From contig NZ_CP109496.1 in the NCBI RefSeq assembly GCF_036231355.1, positions 2,356,001 through 2,420,000 of the forward strand: a DNA stretch of 64,000 nt, written 5' to 3'. Position numbers and translations under genes: made by a program. The notes beneath the pieces were generated by a model that did no database searches, was not told the DNA's origin, and saw only the letters and a list, made by a program, of their open reading frames with translations. This document shows, piece after piece, positions 17,763 through 26,448 of this stretch. Position 1 is the first letter of the stretch, and the number at the start of each line of letters is the position of its first letter. Source of the DNA: Streptomyces sp. NBC_01431. GTDB lineage: Bacteria; Actinomycetota; Actinomycetes; Streptomycetales; Streptomycetaceae.

Positions 17763-18566
17763 TTACGCTTTCGCGCTGTTGTTGCGCCGGTTCGCAATGA
17801 ATTGTCCGGCAGCGACCACCACTACGGCGATGATGAACATGGCCGTACCGATGACGTTGATCTGCACGGGCGTGCCACGCTGCGCCGAGCCCCACACGAA
17901 CATGGGGAAGGTCACGGTGGAGCCCGCGTTGAAGTTGGTGATGATGAAGTCGTCGAAGGAGAGCGCGAAGGCGAGCAGCGCGCCCGCCGCGATGCCGGGC
18001 AAGGCGATCGGCAGCGTCACCCGCAGGAACGTCTGGGCGGGACCCGCGTAGAGGTCGCGCGCGGCTTCCTCAAGGCGCGGGTCCATGGACATCACGCGGG
18101 CCTTGACGGCGGTGACGACGAAGCTGAGGCAGAACATGATGTGGGCGATCAGGATCGTCCAGAACCCCAGCTTCGCGCCCATGTTGAGGAAGAGCGTGAG
18201 CAGGGACGCGGCCATCACGACCTCGGGCATCGCCATCGGCAGAAAGATCAGCGAGTTGATCGCGCCGCGCGCCCGGAACCGGTAGCGGACCAGGGCGAAC
18301 GCGATCATCGTGCCGAGCGCGGTCGCGCCGATCGTCGCCCACAGGGCGATCTGGAGCGACAGCGAGAGCGAGCCGCACATGTCGGCGACCCCGCACGGGT
18401 CCTTCCAGGCGTCGGTCGAGAACCGCGTCCATGAGTAGTTGAAGCGCCCGTTCGGCTTGTTGAACGAGAACACCATCACGACGACGTTGGGCAGGATGAG
18501 ATACGCGAGCGTCGCGAGCCCCGCGATCACCACGAGATTGCGGCGCAGCCACTTGAGAAGGGCCAT
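17763..18566 (-). CDS. potC: Polyamine ABC transporter permease, PotC-like
   Basis: The protein has 267 residues and about six membrane segments, the usual binding-protein-dependent permease length. The ATPase-contact EAA loop is visible as LEEAARDLYAGPAQTFLRVT. The C-terminal segment FALSFDDFIITNFNAG is typical of PotC. Its ATG overlaps the potB stop by one base (TGATG), so the two are translationally coupled. It works with PotB and PotA to import putrescine or spermidine. Confidence 0.93.
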   Translation of the reverse strand: MALLKWLRRNLVVIAGLATLAYLILPNVVVMVFSFNKPNGRFNYSWTRFSTDAWKDPCGVADMCGSLSLSLQIALWATIGATALGTMIAFALVRYRFRARGAINSLIFLPMAMPEVVMAASLLTLFLNMGAKLGFWTILIAHIMFCLSFVVTAVKARVMSMDPRLEEAARDLYAGPAQTFLRVTLPIALPGIAAGALLAFALSFDDFIITNFNAGSTVTFPMFVWGSAQRGTPVQINVIGTAMFIIAVVVVAAGQFIANRRNNSAKA

Positions 18567-19480
18567 CAGACCAGGTCCTCCGTCCCGGCTCGGCGGATGT
18601 AGACGGTGACCATGACCAGGACGATCGCCATCAGGATGAACGAGAGGGCGGCGGCCGTCGGATAGTCCAGGACCCGCAGGAACTGGGACTGGATGACGTT
18701 GCCGACCATCTTCTGGTCGGTGGAGCCGAGCAGTTCGGCGTTCACGTAGTCGCCGCTCGCCGGGATGAAGGTGAGCAGGGTCCCGGAGACGACGCCGGGC
18801 ATCGACAGCGGGAAGGTCACCTTGCGGAAGGTGGTGGCAGGTGTCGCGTACAGGTCGCCGGCCGCCTCATGCAGCCGGGAGTCGATGCGCTCCAGGGAGG
18901 TGTAGAGCGGAAGGATCATGAACGGCAGGAAGTTGTACGTGAGTCCGCACACCACCGCCATCGGCGTGGCCAGGACCCGGTTGCCCTCGGTCCAGCCCAG
19001 CCAGTTGGTGACGTCCAGGACGTGCAGCGAGCCGAGCGCGTGCACCACCGGACCGCCGTCGGCCAGGATCGTCTTCCAGGCCAGGGTGCGGATCAGGAAG
19101 CTGGTGAAGAACGGCGCGATGACCAGGACGAGCACGAGGTTGCGCCAGCGGCCCGCCTTGAACGCGATCAGATAGGCCAGCGGGTAGCCGAGCAGCAGAC
19201 ACAGGACGGTCGCGGTGCCCGCGTAGAGCAGGGAGCGGACGAACTGCGGGTAGTACTCCTTGAAGGCGTCCCAGTACGTCTGGAAGTGCCAGGTGACCTG
19301 GAAGCCCTTCTCAAGTGACCCCGTCTGCACGGACGTTGAGGCCTGGTACACCATGGGCAGCGCGAAGAACACGATCAGCCACAGGATGCCGGGCAGCAGC
19401 AGCCAGTACGGCACGAGCCGCTTGCGGGCGGACGTCTTGCGCACCGGCAGCTCCGCCGGGGCTTCGGCCAGGGCGGTCAC
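18566..19480 (-). CDS. potB: Polyamine ABC transporter permease, PotB-like
   Basis: The protein has 304 residues from GTG at 19480, whose GTGA overlaps the stop codon of potA. An N-terminal basic stretch is followed by about six membrane helices (LLLPGILWLIVFFALPMVY is the first). The EAA loop reads LHEAAGDLYATPATTFRKVT, and the segment FIPASGDYVNAELLG matches PotB/PotH permeases. It forms the membrane channel with PotC. The frame is open well upstream of 19480 but that part runs antisense-free through potA and is not real. Confidence 0.93.
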   Translation of the reverse strand: MTALAEAPAELPVRKTSARKRLVPYWLLLPGILWLIVFFALPMVYQASTSVQTGSLEKGFQVTWHFQTYWDAFKEYYPQFVRSLLYAGTATVLCLLLGYPLAYLIAFKAGRWRNLVLVLVIAPFFTSFLIRTLAWKTILADGGPVVHALGSLHVLDVTNWLGWTEGNRVLATPMAVVCGLTYNFLPFMILPLYTSLERIDSRLHEAAGDLYATPATTFRKVTFPLSMPGVVSGTLLTFIPASGDYVNAELLGSTDQKMVGNVIQSQFLRVLDYPTAAALSFILMAIVLVMVTVYIRRAGTEDLV

Positions 19481-20628
19481 GCGGCGTCCTCGACCTTCTC
19501 CACGCCCGCGTCGATCGCCTGGGCCGCGTCGAGGCCGAAGGTGTGCGCCGGGTTCCAGTGCAGGACGACCTCGGCGCCGGGAAGGAGTCCCGCGCGCCTG
19601 TCGACGTTCTGCTCGTACACCGAAAGGCCCTGGCCCGCCGGGGAGTCGACGAGGTACTGGGTGGAGACGCCGATGAAGGACGAGTCCACGATGCGGCCGG
19701 TGACGCGGTTGCGGCCGTCGGGGACGGCGCCCTCGTCGTCGCGGTGGGCGAGCGAGATCTTCTCGGGGCGCACGCCGACCAGGAGCTTGCCGCCGCTGCT
19801 GGTGGGCGCCGAACATCGCCCGCTGGGCAGCCTCAGCTTGGCGCCGCCCGCGGTGACCACTATGTCGTCGCCGCTCTTCTCGGCGACCTCGGCCTCGATG
19901 AGGTTGGAGGTGCCGAGGAAGTTCGCGACGAACGTGGTCTGCGGGTTCTCGTACAACTCGGCCGGTGCGCCGAGCTGTTCGACTCGGCCGCCGTTCATCA
20001 CCGCGACCGTGTCGGCCATCGTCATGGCCTCCTCCTGGTCGTGGGTGACGTGGATGAAGGTGATGCCGACCTCGGTCTGGATGCGCTTGAGCTCAAGCTG
20101 CATCTGGCGGCGCAGCTTGAGGTCGAGGGCGCCGAGCGGCTCGTCCAGGAGCAGCACCTGGGGGTGGTTGATGAGCGCGCGGGCTACCGCGACGCGCTGC
20201 TGCTGACCGCCGGAGAGCTGGTGCGGCTTGCGGTGGGCGAAGTCGCCGAGCTGGACGAGCTCCAGCATGTCGTCGACCTGCTTCTTCACCGACTTGATGC
20301 CCCGCCGGCGCAGGCCGAAGGCGATGTTCTCCGTGACGTTCAGGTGCGGGAAGAGGGCGTACGACTGGAAGACGGTGTTCACCGGCCGCTTGTACGGCGG
20401 CAGGTCGGTGACGTCCTTGTCGCCGAGGAAGACCGTGCCGGTGGTCGGCTCCTCCAGGCCCGCGATCATGCGGAGCGTGGTGGTCTTGCCGCAGCCGGAC
20501 GCGCCGAGCAGGGCGAAGAACGAGCCCTGCGGCACGGTCAGTTCGAGCGGATGGACGGCGGTGAAGGAGCCGTACGTCTTGCTGATCCCGGTGAGGCGAA
20601 CGTCGCCGCCGGCGGTGCTGTCAGTCAT
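19477..20628 (-). CDS. potA: Polyamine ABC transporter ATP-binding protein, PotA-like
   Basis: The protein has 383 residues from ATG at 20628 (MTDSTAGGDVRLTGISKTYG). The ATPase core shows Walker A GASGCGKTT, the signature LSGGQQQRVAVARAL, Walker B LLLDEPLGALD and the switch THDQEEAM. A C-terminal TOBE domain (about 290-383) contains VGVRPEKISLA. All catalytic motifs are intact. It drives import by PotB and PotC, and its 3' end overlaps potB. A 149-nt gap with a Streptomyces repeat separates it from the potD gene upstream. Confidence 0.95.
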   Translation of the reverse strand: MTDSTAGGDVRLTGISKTYGSFTAVHPLELTVPQGSFFALLGASGCGKTTTLRMIAGLEEPTTGTVFLGDKDVTDLPPYKRPVNTVFQSYALFPHLNVTENIAFGLRRRGIKSVKKQVDDMLELVQLGDFAHRKPHQLSGGQQQRVAVARALINHPQVLLLDEPLGALDLKLRRQMQLELKRIQTEVGITFIHVTHDQEEAMTMADTVAVMNGGRVEQLGAPAELYENPQTTFVANFLGTSNLIEAEVAEKSGDDIVVTAGGAKLRLPSGRCSAPTSSGGKLLVGVRPEKISLAHRDDEGAVPDGRNRVTGRIVDSSFIGVSTQYLVDSPAGQGLSVYEQNVDRRAGLLPGAEVVLHWNPAHTFGLDAAQAIDAGVEKVEDAA

Positions 20629-20705
20629 GGGTGGGATCCCAGGGAGTCGAGAGGAAGGGGAGTAGGGGGCTGACGCCTTTGAGGGTGCTGAGGCCGAGCG
20701 CCCTG

Positions 20706-20734
20706 AAGGGGCGCGGGGAACTGCGCGACCGGCC
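20706..20734. repeat. Streptomyces intergenic repeat (GGGGCGCGGGGAACTGCGCG type)
   Basis: The sequence GGGGCGCGGGGAACTGCGCG followed by ACCGGCC matches a short repeat I recognise from many Streptomyces intergenic regions. Here it lies inside the pot operon between potD and potA. Its function is unknown; it might affect differential expression of potD and potABC. Confidence 0.6.
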
Positions 20735-20777
20735 AGAGCGGACCCGCACCTGAAGGACACCCACCCCCGCGGAGCGC

Positions 20778-22067
20778 TTACGCGCCGATGAGCTTGGAGA
20801 ACTTCTGCTCGTACGCCGTCTCCTCGGCCTCGCTGAGCGAGCGGAAGGAGTGGGACTTCGCGGTCATCGCCCGGTCCGGCAGGATCAGTTCGTTCTGCGC
20901 GAGCGCCGGGTCGATCTTGGCGAGGTCGTCGCGGACCCCGTCGACCGGGCACTGGTAGTTGATGAACGCGGCGAGCTTGGCCGCCACCGGCAGATCGTAG
21001 TAGTAGTCGATCAGCTTCTCCGCGTTGCTCTGGTGCCGGGCCTTCGCCGGGACCAGCAGGTTGTCGGTGGACGTCATGTAACCGGCCGCCGGGATCGCGT
21101 ACTTGATGTCCGGGTTGTCGGCGCGCAGCTGCGTGACGTCGCCGCCCCAGGCGACACAGGCCGCGAGGTCGCCCTTGACCAGGTCGCCGGTGTAGTCGTT
21201 GCCGGTGAACCGGCGGATCTGCTTGCTGTCGACGCCCTTCTGGAGCCGGCCGATCGCCGCGTCGAAGTCGGCGTCGGTGAAGTTCCCCGGGTCCTTGCCG
21301 AGGTCGAGCAGGGTCATTCCGATCGAGTCGCGCATCTCGGACAGGAAGCCGACGCGGCCCTTGAGGCTCGGGTCGTCGAGCAGCTGGGTGATCGAGTCGA
21401 CCTTCTTGCCGCCGGTCGCCTTGGCGTTGTAGGCGATGACGGTGGGGATGCCGGTCCAGGGGTAGGAGTAGGCGCGGCCCGGGTCCCAGTCCGGCATGCG
21501 GAACTGGGGCGAGAGGTTGGCGTAGGCGTGCGGCAGGTGCGAGGGGTCGAGCTTCTGCGCCCAGCCGAGCCGGATGAGCCGGGCGGCCAGCCAGTCGGTG
21601 AGCACGATGAGGTCCCGGCCGGTGTCCTGGCCGCCCGCGAGCTGCGGCTTGATCTTCCCGAAGAACTCGACGTTGTCGTTGATGTCCTCGGTGTACTTGA
21701 CCTGGATCCCGGTACGGCGGGTGAACTCGTCCAGCGTCGGATGGTGCTTCTTGTCGTCGCTGATGTCCATGTACTGCGTCCAGTTGGAGAAGTTGATCTC
21801 CTTCTCCTGGGCGGAGTGGTCCGTGTTGGACGGTCCGGTGCCGTTCTCCTTCGTGGCGGCCGGGATGCCGCAGGCGCTCAGCGTGGCGAGAGAGCCGACG
21901 GTGAGCGCGCCGACACCCGAGGCGCGCAGCAGCGACCGGCGGGTCAGGGCGCCCCTGCCGTTGGTGACGCTGCGCCCGATGGCGGCCAGTTGAGCCGCGG
22001 AAAGGAAGCCCCTCCCCGCTGTGACGGAGTGGAGAGCGTGGGGGAGGTCGGGCTCGTACTGCTCCAT
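20778..22067 (-). CDS. potD: Polyamine-binding lipoprotein, PotD-like (Tat substrate)
   Basis: The protein has 429 residues from ATG at 22067. A long N-terminal region leads to a twin-arginine signal (TRRSLLRASGVGA) and a lipobox LSACG near residue 65, so it is probably exported folded and lipid-anchored. The mature part is a class of PotD/PotF binding proteins: EINFSNWTQYMDISDD, YTEDINDNVEFFGKI and IRRFTGNDYTGD are characteristic. It captures putrescine or spermidine for PotABC. It is 53 nt downstream of the aldehyde dehydrogenase gene. Confidence 0.93.
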   Translation of the reverse strand: MEQYEPDLPHALHSVTAGRGFLSAAQLAAIGRSVTNGRGALTRRSLLRASGVGALTVGSLATLSACGIPAATKENGTGPSNTDHSAQEKEINFSNWTQYMDISDDKKHHPTLDEFTRRTGIQVKYTEDINDNVEFFGKIKPQLAGGQDTGRDLIVLTDWLAARLIRLGWAQKLDPSHLPHAYANLSPQFRMPDWDPGRAYSYPWTGIPTVIAYNAKATGGKKVDSITQLLDDPSLKGRVGFLSEMRDSIGMTLLDLGKDPGNFTDADFDAAIGRLQKGVDSKQIRRFTGNDYTGDLVKGDLAACVAWGGDVTQLRADNPDIKYAIPAAGYMTSTDNLLVPAKARHQSNAEKLIDYYYDLPVAAKLAAFINYQCPVDGVRDDLAKIDPALAQNELILPDRAMTAKSHSFRSLSEAEETAYEQKFSKLIGA

Positions 22068-22120
22068 GCGCTGTGTGCCCTTTCGGGTGGGTTCGTCGGC
22101 CGCTGGTCGGGCGGCCTCTT

Positions 22121-23644
22121 CTATCGGTCCCCGAAGATCGTGCGGTGCCAGTCCTTCCTGGCGACCGCTGTGTTGTCGTACATCACGTGCTTGACCTGCG
22201 TGTACTCCTCGAAGGAATACGTCGACATGTCCTTTCCGTAGCCGCTCGCCCGGTAGCCGCCGTGCGGCATCTCGCTGATGATCGGGATGTGGTCGTTGAC
22301 CCAGACGCAGCCCGCCTTGAGCTCGCGGGTGGCCCGGCCCGTGCGGTACACGTCGCGGCTCCAGGCGGAGGCGGCGAGTCCGTAGGGGGTGTCGTTGGCG
22401 AGCGCGATGCCCTCGTCGTCGGTGTCGAAGGGCAGCACGACCAGGACCGGGCCGAAGATCTCGGCCTGGACGATCTCGCTGTCCTGTGCGGCGTCCACGA
22501 CGAGGGTGGGCCGGTAGTACGCGCCGTCGCCCTTGGGGGCCTCGCCGCCGGTGACGATCCGCGCGTAGTCGCGGGCCCGCTCCACGAACTCGGCCACGCG
22601 GTCGCGGTGGGCGTGGGAGATCAGCGGGCCGAGGTCGGTGTCCGCGCCGAACGGGTCGCCGAGCCGGACGGTCTCCATGAGGGCCGCGACCTGCTCCACG
22701 AAGGCCTCGTAGAGCGGGCGCTGCACGTAGGCGCGGGTGGCGGCGGTGCAGTCCTGGCCGGAGTTGATGAGCGAGGCGGCGACCGCGCCGTGCACGGCGG
22801 CCTCCAGGTCGGCGTCGTCGAAGACGAGGAAGGGGGCCTTGCCGCCGAGTTCGAGGTGGAGGCGCTTGACGGTGGCCGTGGCGATCTCGGCGACCCGCTT
22901 GCCGACCTGGGTGGATCCGGTGAAGGAGGTCATCACGACGTCCGGGTGGCCCACCAGGTGTTCGCCAGCGTCCTGGCCGGCGCCCGTGACGATGTTGACC
23001 ACACCGTCCGGAATCCCGGCCTCCTTCGCGGCCTCGGCGAACAGGAGCGAGGTCAGCGGGGTGATCTCGGCGGGCTTGAGGACGATGGTGTTGCCCGCCG
23101 CGATCGCCGGCAGGATCTTCCACGCGGCCATCTGGAGCGGGTAGTTCCAGGGCGCGATGGACCCGACGACCCCGATGGGCTCGCGGCGCACGTACGAGGT
23201 GTGGTCGCCCGAGTACTCCCCGGCCGACTTGCCCTCCAGGTGCCGGGCGGCGCCCGCGAAGAACGCGGCGTTGTCCACCGTGCCGGGCACGTCGAACTCC
23301 CGGGTCAGCTTGATGGGTTTGCCGCACTGGAGGGACTCGGCCTGCGCGAACTCCTCGGCCCGCTCGGCCAGGACACCGGCGAGGCGGTGCAGGGCCGCCG
23401 AGCGGTCGCCCGGGGCGGTGGCGGCCCAGCCGGGGAAGGCCTCCTTGGCCGCGGCCACGGCGGCGTCGACGTCGGCGGGCCCCGCGAGCTCGTACGCGTA
23501 CACCGCTTCGCCCGTGGCCGGGTCGACGACCTCGTGCCGCCGCCCGGAGGTGCCGGGGCGCAGCCGACCGCCGATGTACTGGGCACCGGCCGCGAAGCGG
23601 TCCTGGGGCCGGAAGCGATTGCTGTTGCCGTTGTCGGTGTCCAT
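22121..23644 (-). CDS. Gamma-aminobutyraldehyde dehydrogenase, copy 1
   Basis: The protein has 507 residues from ATG at 23644. Catalytic Cys299 is in SGQDCTAATR, the version found in aminobutyraldehyde/betaine-aldehyde dehydrogenases, and Glu265 is in LELGGKAPF. The folding segment VGSIAPWNYPLQMAAW is also typical of that group. It should oxidise 4-aminobutanal, made from putrescine, to GABA. It is the first gene of the polyamine operon and the likely reader of the regulatory repeats upstream. An aminoaldehyde specificity is inferred from motifs and context. Confidence 0.9.
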   Translation of the reverse strand: MDTDNGNSNRFRPQDRFAAGAQYIGGRLRPGTSGRRHEVVDPATGEAVYAYELAGPADVDAAVAAAKEAFPGWAATAPGDRSAALHRLAGVLAERAEEFAQAESLQCGKPIKLTREFDVPGTVDNAAFFAGAARHLEGKSAGEYSGDHTSYVRREPIGVVGSIAPWNYPLQMAAWKILPAIAAGNTIVLKPAEITPLTSLLFAEAAKEAGIPDGVVNIVTGAGQDAGEHLVGHPDVVMTSFTGSTQVGKRVAEIATATVKRLHLELGGKAPFLVFDDADLEAAVHGAVAASLINSGQDCTAATRAYVQRPLYEAFVEQVAALMETVRLGDPFGADTDLGPLISHAHRDRVAEFVERARDYARIVTGGEAPKGDGAYYRPTLVVDAAQDSEIVQAEIFGPVLVVLPFDTDDEGIALANDTPYGLAASAWSRDVYRTGRATRELKAGCVWVNDHIPIISEMPHGGYRASGYGKDMSTYSFEEYTQVKHVMYDNTAVARKDWHRTIFGDR

Positions 23645-23710
23645 CTCGCCCACGTTCTTCGTAGCTTCAGCTCGATTTGAGTGACGATCCTGGCAGAGGC
23701 ACACCTGACC

Positions 23711-23754
23711 AACAAGTGATTCCGTTGTTGCCTTTTGGTTACGCGACGGAATCT
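23711..23754. promoter_or_regulatory. Inverted repeats upstream of the polyamine operon
   Basis: Two overlapping dyads occur in the divergent region between the aldehyde dehydrogenase (minus) and the NADAR gene (plus). One is CAACAA-N9-TTGTTG (23711-23731). The other is GATTCCGT-N20-ACGGAATC (23719-23754). The local AT content is higher than in surrounding DNA. They lie 67-110 nt from the operon start, a suitable place for an operator. Confidence 0.4.
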
Positions 23755-23825
23755 GTCGACCATGTGTCGCGTCGGGGCGGGAATGGCCCGACGGAGTGTC
23801 AGTGGCGCGTGCCAGACTCGCGTGC

Positions 23826-24389
23826 ATGACAGGGGTCACGGGGAACGAGGACCGCCTGGGCGAGCTGATCGCCCAGGCCAGAAGCGGTGCGCGCATCAAG
23901 TTCCTGCACTTTTGGGGACACACGCCGCAGCGGGACGGCTCGCTCGGGCCGAGCTGCTTCAGCCAGTGGTGGCCCTCGCCGTTCACGGTCGAGGGCGTCG
24001 AGTACGCGACGGCCGAGCACTGGATGATGGCGTCCAAGGCTCGCCTGTTCAAGGACGCGGACGCCGAGCGGGCGGCGCTCACGGCGGCGAATCCGGCGCT
24101 GGCGAAGAAGGCCGGGCGGCTGGTGCGCGGCTTCGACGAGAGCGTGTGGCAGCGGGAGCGGTACGGCATAGTCCTGGCCGGCAGCCTGCACAAGTTCGGC
24201 CAGGACGCGGCGCTGCGGGAGTATCTGCTGGCCACCGGGGACCGGGTGCTCGTCGAGGCGAGCCCGATGGACCGGATCTGGGGCATCGGCCTGGCGGCCG
24301 ATGCGCCGCAGGCGGCGGATCCCGAGCGCTGGCGGGGGCTGAACCTGCTGGGCTTCGCGCTGACGGAGGCCCGCGAGCGGCTGCGCTGA
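23826..24389 (+). CDS. NADAR family protein (YbiA-like)
   Basis: The protein has 187 residues from ATG at 23826. The NADAR domain covers nearly all of it: FSQWWPSPFTVEGVEYATAE, HWMMASKARLF and the C-terminal DRIWGIG are characteristic. Family members hydrolyse N-glycosidic bonds of riboflavin intermediates or remove ADP-ribose from modified targets. Which reaction applies here cannot be told. It diverges from the polyamine operon and ends before a strong terminator, so it is probably monocistronic. Confidence 0.9.
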   Translation: MTGVTGNEDRLGELIAQARSGARIKFLHFWGHTPQRDGSLGPSCFSQWWPSPFTVEGVEYATAEHWMMASKARLFKDADAERAALTAANPALAKKAGRLVRGFDESVWQRERYGIVLAGSLHKFGQDAALREYLLATGDRVLVEASPMDRIWGIGLAADAPQAADPERWRGLNLLGFALTEARERLR

Positions 24390-24403
24390 GCCGCGGGTGC
24401 ACG

Positions 24404-24435
24404 GCGAAGGGGGCCGCGGTGGGCCCCCTTCGCCC
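24404..24435 (+). terminator. Terminator between NADAR and DUF4190 genes
   Basis: A 13-bp perfect stem (GGCGAAGGGGGCC with its complement) closes a 6-nt loop, between the stops of two converging genes (24389 and 24465). It can serve both directions. Confidence 0.85.
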
Positions 24436-24464
24436 GGGTGACGCTGTTTCCCGGCCGGCTCTGC

Positions 24465-25217
24465 TCAGCGGGCCGAGGCCGCCAGCGACAAGAAGGTCCC
24501 GTAGTCGTCGTAGTTGGTGGTGGTGTGGTGGACGGGGGCGTTGACCACGAGCACGATCATCGCGATCAGGATCAGGACGCCGAGCACGATGCCGATCGCG
24601 CCCATGATGATGCCCGCGAGGGCCTGGCCCCGGTTGTTCGCCTCACCTCGGGTGACCCGGCCCTTGCCGAGCAGACCGAAGATCAGGGCCAGCACACCGA
24701 GCACGATGCCCGCGACGCCCCAGGTGCACACCATGATCGCCAGAGCGGCGATGCCGAGCACCATCGCCGCGGTGCCGAAGCCGTTCTGCGGGGCGGGCAT
24801 CCCGGTCCAGCCGGGATAGCCGTAGGAGGGCTGGCCCGGGTAGCCGGGGTAGCCCTGGGCGGGCTGCTGCGGGTAGGCGGGGTAGCCGTAGTTGCCGGGG
24901 GCGGGCTGGCCGGGCATCTGCGGCGGTCCCATCGGCATCTGCCGGCCGGAGGCGGGCGGCGGTCCCATGGGTCCTCCGAAGCCGGGACCGGGGGCGTTCT
25001 GGCCGGGCGCGGCCGGGTGGGCGCCGGGCGCCGGGGCCTGCGGGGTGGCTCCCTGGGCCGGGGCACCGCTCTGGCCGTCACCGGGGGTTCCGGGTATGGA
25101 GAGGACGGTCTGCTGGTCGTGCACCGGCGGCTTGTCCAGCGGGACCTTGCGCTCCGGCGGAGCCCAGGGGTCGCGGGGCTCCGGGCCTCCCGACGGCTGC
25201 TGGGTGTTGTCTGACAT
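24465..25217 (-). CDS. DUF4190-type small membrane protein with Pro/Gly-rich N-terminus
   Basis: The protein has 250 residues from ATG at 25217. The first 145 residues are rich in Pro, Gly and Gln with QPAQGYPGYPGQPSYGYPG-type repeats, so this part is probably disordered. Two hydrophobic helices follow: MVLGIAALAIMVCTWGVAGI with its continuation, and AGIIMGAIGIVLGVLILIAM, separated by a basic loop (LLGKGRVTRGEAN). This is the DUF4190 layout common in actinobacteria. Its role is unknown. It is transcribed toward the NADAR gene and away from the deaminase gene. Confidence 0.85.
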   Translation of the reverse strand: MSDNTQQPSGGPEPRDPWAPPERKVPLDKPPVHDQQTVLSIPGTPGDGQSGAPAQGATPQAPAPGAHPAAPGQNAPGPGFGGPMGPPPASGRQMPMGPPQMPGQPAPGNYGYPAYPQQPAQGYPGYPGQPSYGYPGWTGMPAPQNGFGTAAMVLGIAALAIMVCTWGVAGIVLGVLALIFGLLGKGRVTRGEANNRGQALAGIIMGAIGIVLGVLILIAMIVLVVNAPVHHTTTNYDDYGTFLSLAASAR

Positions 25218-25359
25218 GGGCCTCCCCCATCGTGGTTCCGTCATGCTACGGCCCCGGTCTGCGGCGGGCCGCCCCCGGCCTACCATGATCCCCGTCCGGC
25301 GAAGGCCGACGACGCCGACCGCGCGAGGACCGCCGCGCCAGACCCCATGGAGGACCCCC

Positions 25360-26391
25360 ATGACCGATCTGCACCCCTTCATCGCGGGGCTGCCCAAGGC
25401 GGAGCTCCACGTGCACCACGTCGGCTCCGCGTCCCCGCGCATCGTGGCCGAACTCGCCGCCCGTCACGCCGATTCGAAGGTCCCCACCGACCCCGAGGCG
25501 CTCGCCGACTACTTCACGTTCACCGACTTCGCGCACTTCATCGACGTCTACCTCTCGGTGGTCGACCTGATCCGCACGCCCGAGGACGTGCGCCTGCTCA
25601 CCTACGAGGTCGCCCGGGACATGGCCCGGCAGAACATCCGCTACGCCGAGCTGACCATCACGCCGTACTCCTCCACCCGCCGCGGCATCGACGAGCGGGC
25701 CTTCATGGCGGCCATCGAGGACGCGCGCAGGGCCGCCGAGGCCGAGTTCGGCACGGTGCTGCGCTGGTGCTTCGACATTCCCGGCGAGGCCGGCCTCGAA
25801 GCCGCCGCCGAGACGGCACGCCTGGCCACCGAGGACGGCGTACGCCCCGAGGGCCTGGTGTCCTTCGGGCTCGGCGGCCCGGAGATCGGGGTACCCCGCC
25901 CGCAGTTCAAGCCGTACTTCGACCGGGCCATCGCCGCCGGCCTCCACTCCGTTCCGCACTCCGGCGAGTCGACCGGCCCGCAGTCGGTCTGGGACGCGCT
26001 GATCGAGCTGCGGGCCGAGCGCATCGGCCACGGCACCAGCGCCACCCAGGATCCGGCGCTCCTGGCGCACCTCGCCGACCACCGGATCGCCCTGGAGGTC
26101 TGCCCGACCTCCAACCTGGCGACCCGGGTGGTGCCGGACCTGGACGAGCACCCGATCAAGGAGATGGTGGCCGCGGGCGTCCTGGTGACCATCAACAGCG
26201 ACGACCCGCCGATGTTCGGCAGCGACCTCAACAACGAGTACGCCGTCGCCGCCCGCCTCCTGGACCTGGACGAGCGGGGCCTCGCCGACCTCGCGAAGAA
26301 CGCCGTCGAGGCGTCCTTCCTCGACCCGTCGGGCAAGGCGAAGCTCGCCGCCGAGATCGACGACTACACGGGGAAGTGGCTGGGCCGCTGA
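25360..26391 (+). CDS. cog1816 deaminase, probably 6-aminodeoxyfutalosine deaminase (usually annotated adenosine deaminase)
   Basis: The protein has 343 residues from ATG at 25360, preceded by GGAGGA about six nt upstream. It is an adenosine-deaminase-type amidohydrolase: the metal site reads AELHVHHVGS, then HSVPHSGES, RIGHGTSA and NSDDPPMFGS. The first motif differs from classical adenosine deaminases, which read HLHLDGS or HLEGS. I recall that a S. avermitilis protein of this group (Sav2595) was shown to deaminate 6-aminodeoxyfutalosine in menaquinone synthesis rather than adenosine. Synteny makes this gene its likely ortholog. Classical adenosine deaminase activity remains possible. It precedes a GDPD gene by 57 nt. 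Confidence 0.85.
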   Translation: MTDLHPFIAGLPKAELHVHHVGSASPRIVAELAARHADSKVPTDPEALADYFTFTDFAHFIDVYLSVVDLIRTPEDVRLLTYEVARDMARQNIRYAELTITPYSSTRRGIDERAFMAAIEDARRAAEAEFGTVLRWCFDIPGEAGLEAAAETARLATEDGVRPEGLVSFGLGGPEIGVPRPQFKPYFDRAIAAGLHSVPHSGESTGPQSVWDALIELRAERIGHGTSATQDPALLAHLADHRIALEVCPTSNLATRVVPDLDEHPIKEMVAAGVLVTINSDDPPMFGSDLNNEYAVAARLLDLDERGLADLAKNAVEASFLDPSGKAKLAAEIDDYTGKWLGR

Positions 26392-26448
26392 TCTGCCGCC
26401 GCCAGGCGCCGACTGGCCGCCGCCTGCGCCCCTCACGACAATGACCCC

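Noticed and set aside
25360..26391. Classical adenosine deaminase
   Set aside because: The HVHHVGS motif and the genomic neighbourhood fit the aminodeoxyfutalosine deaminase group better; kept as an alternative only.
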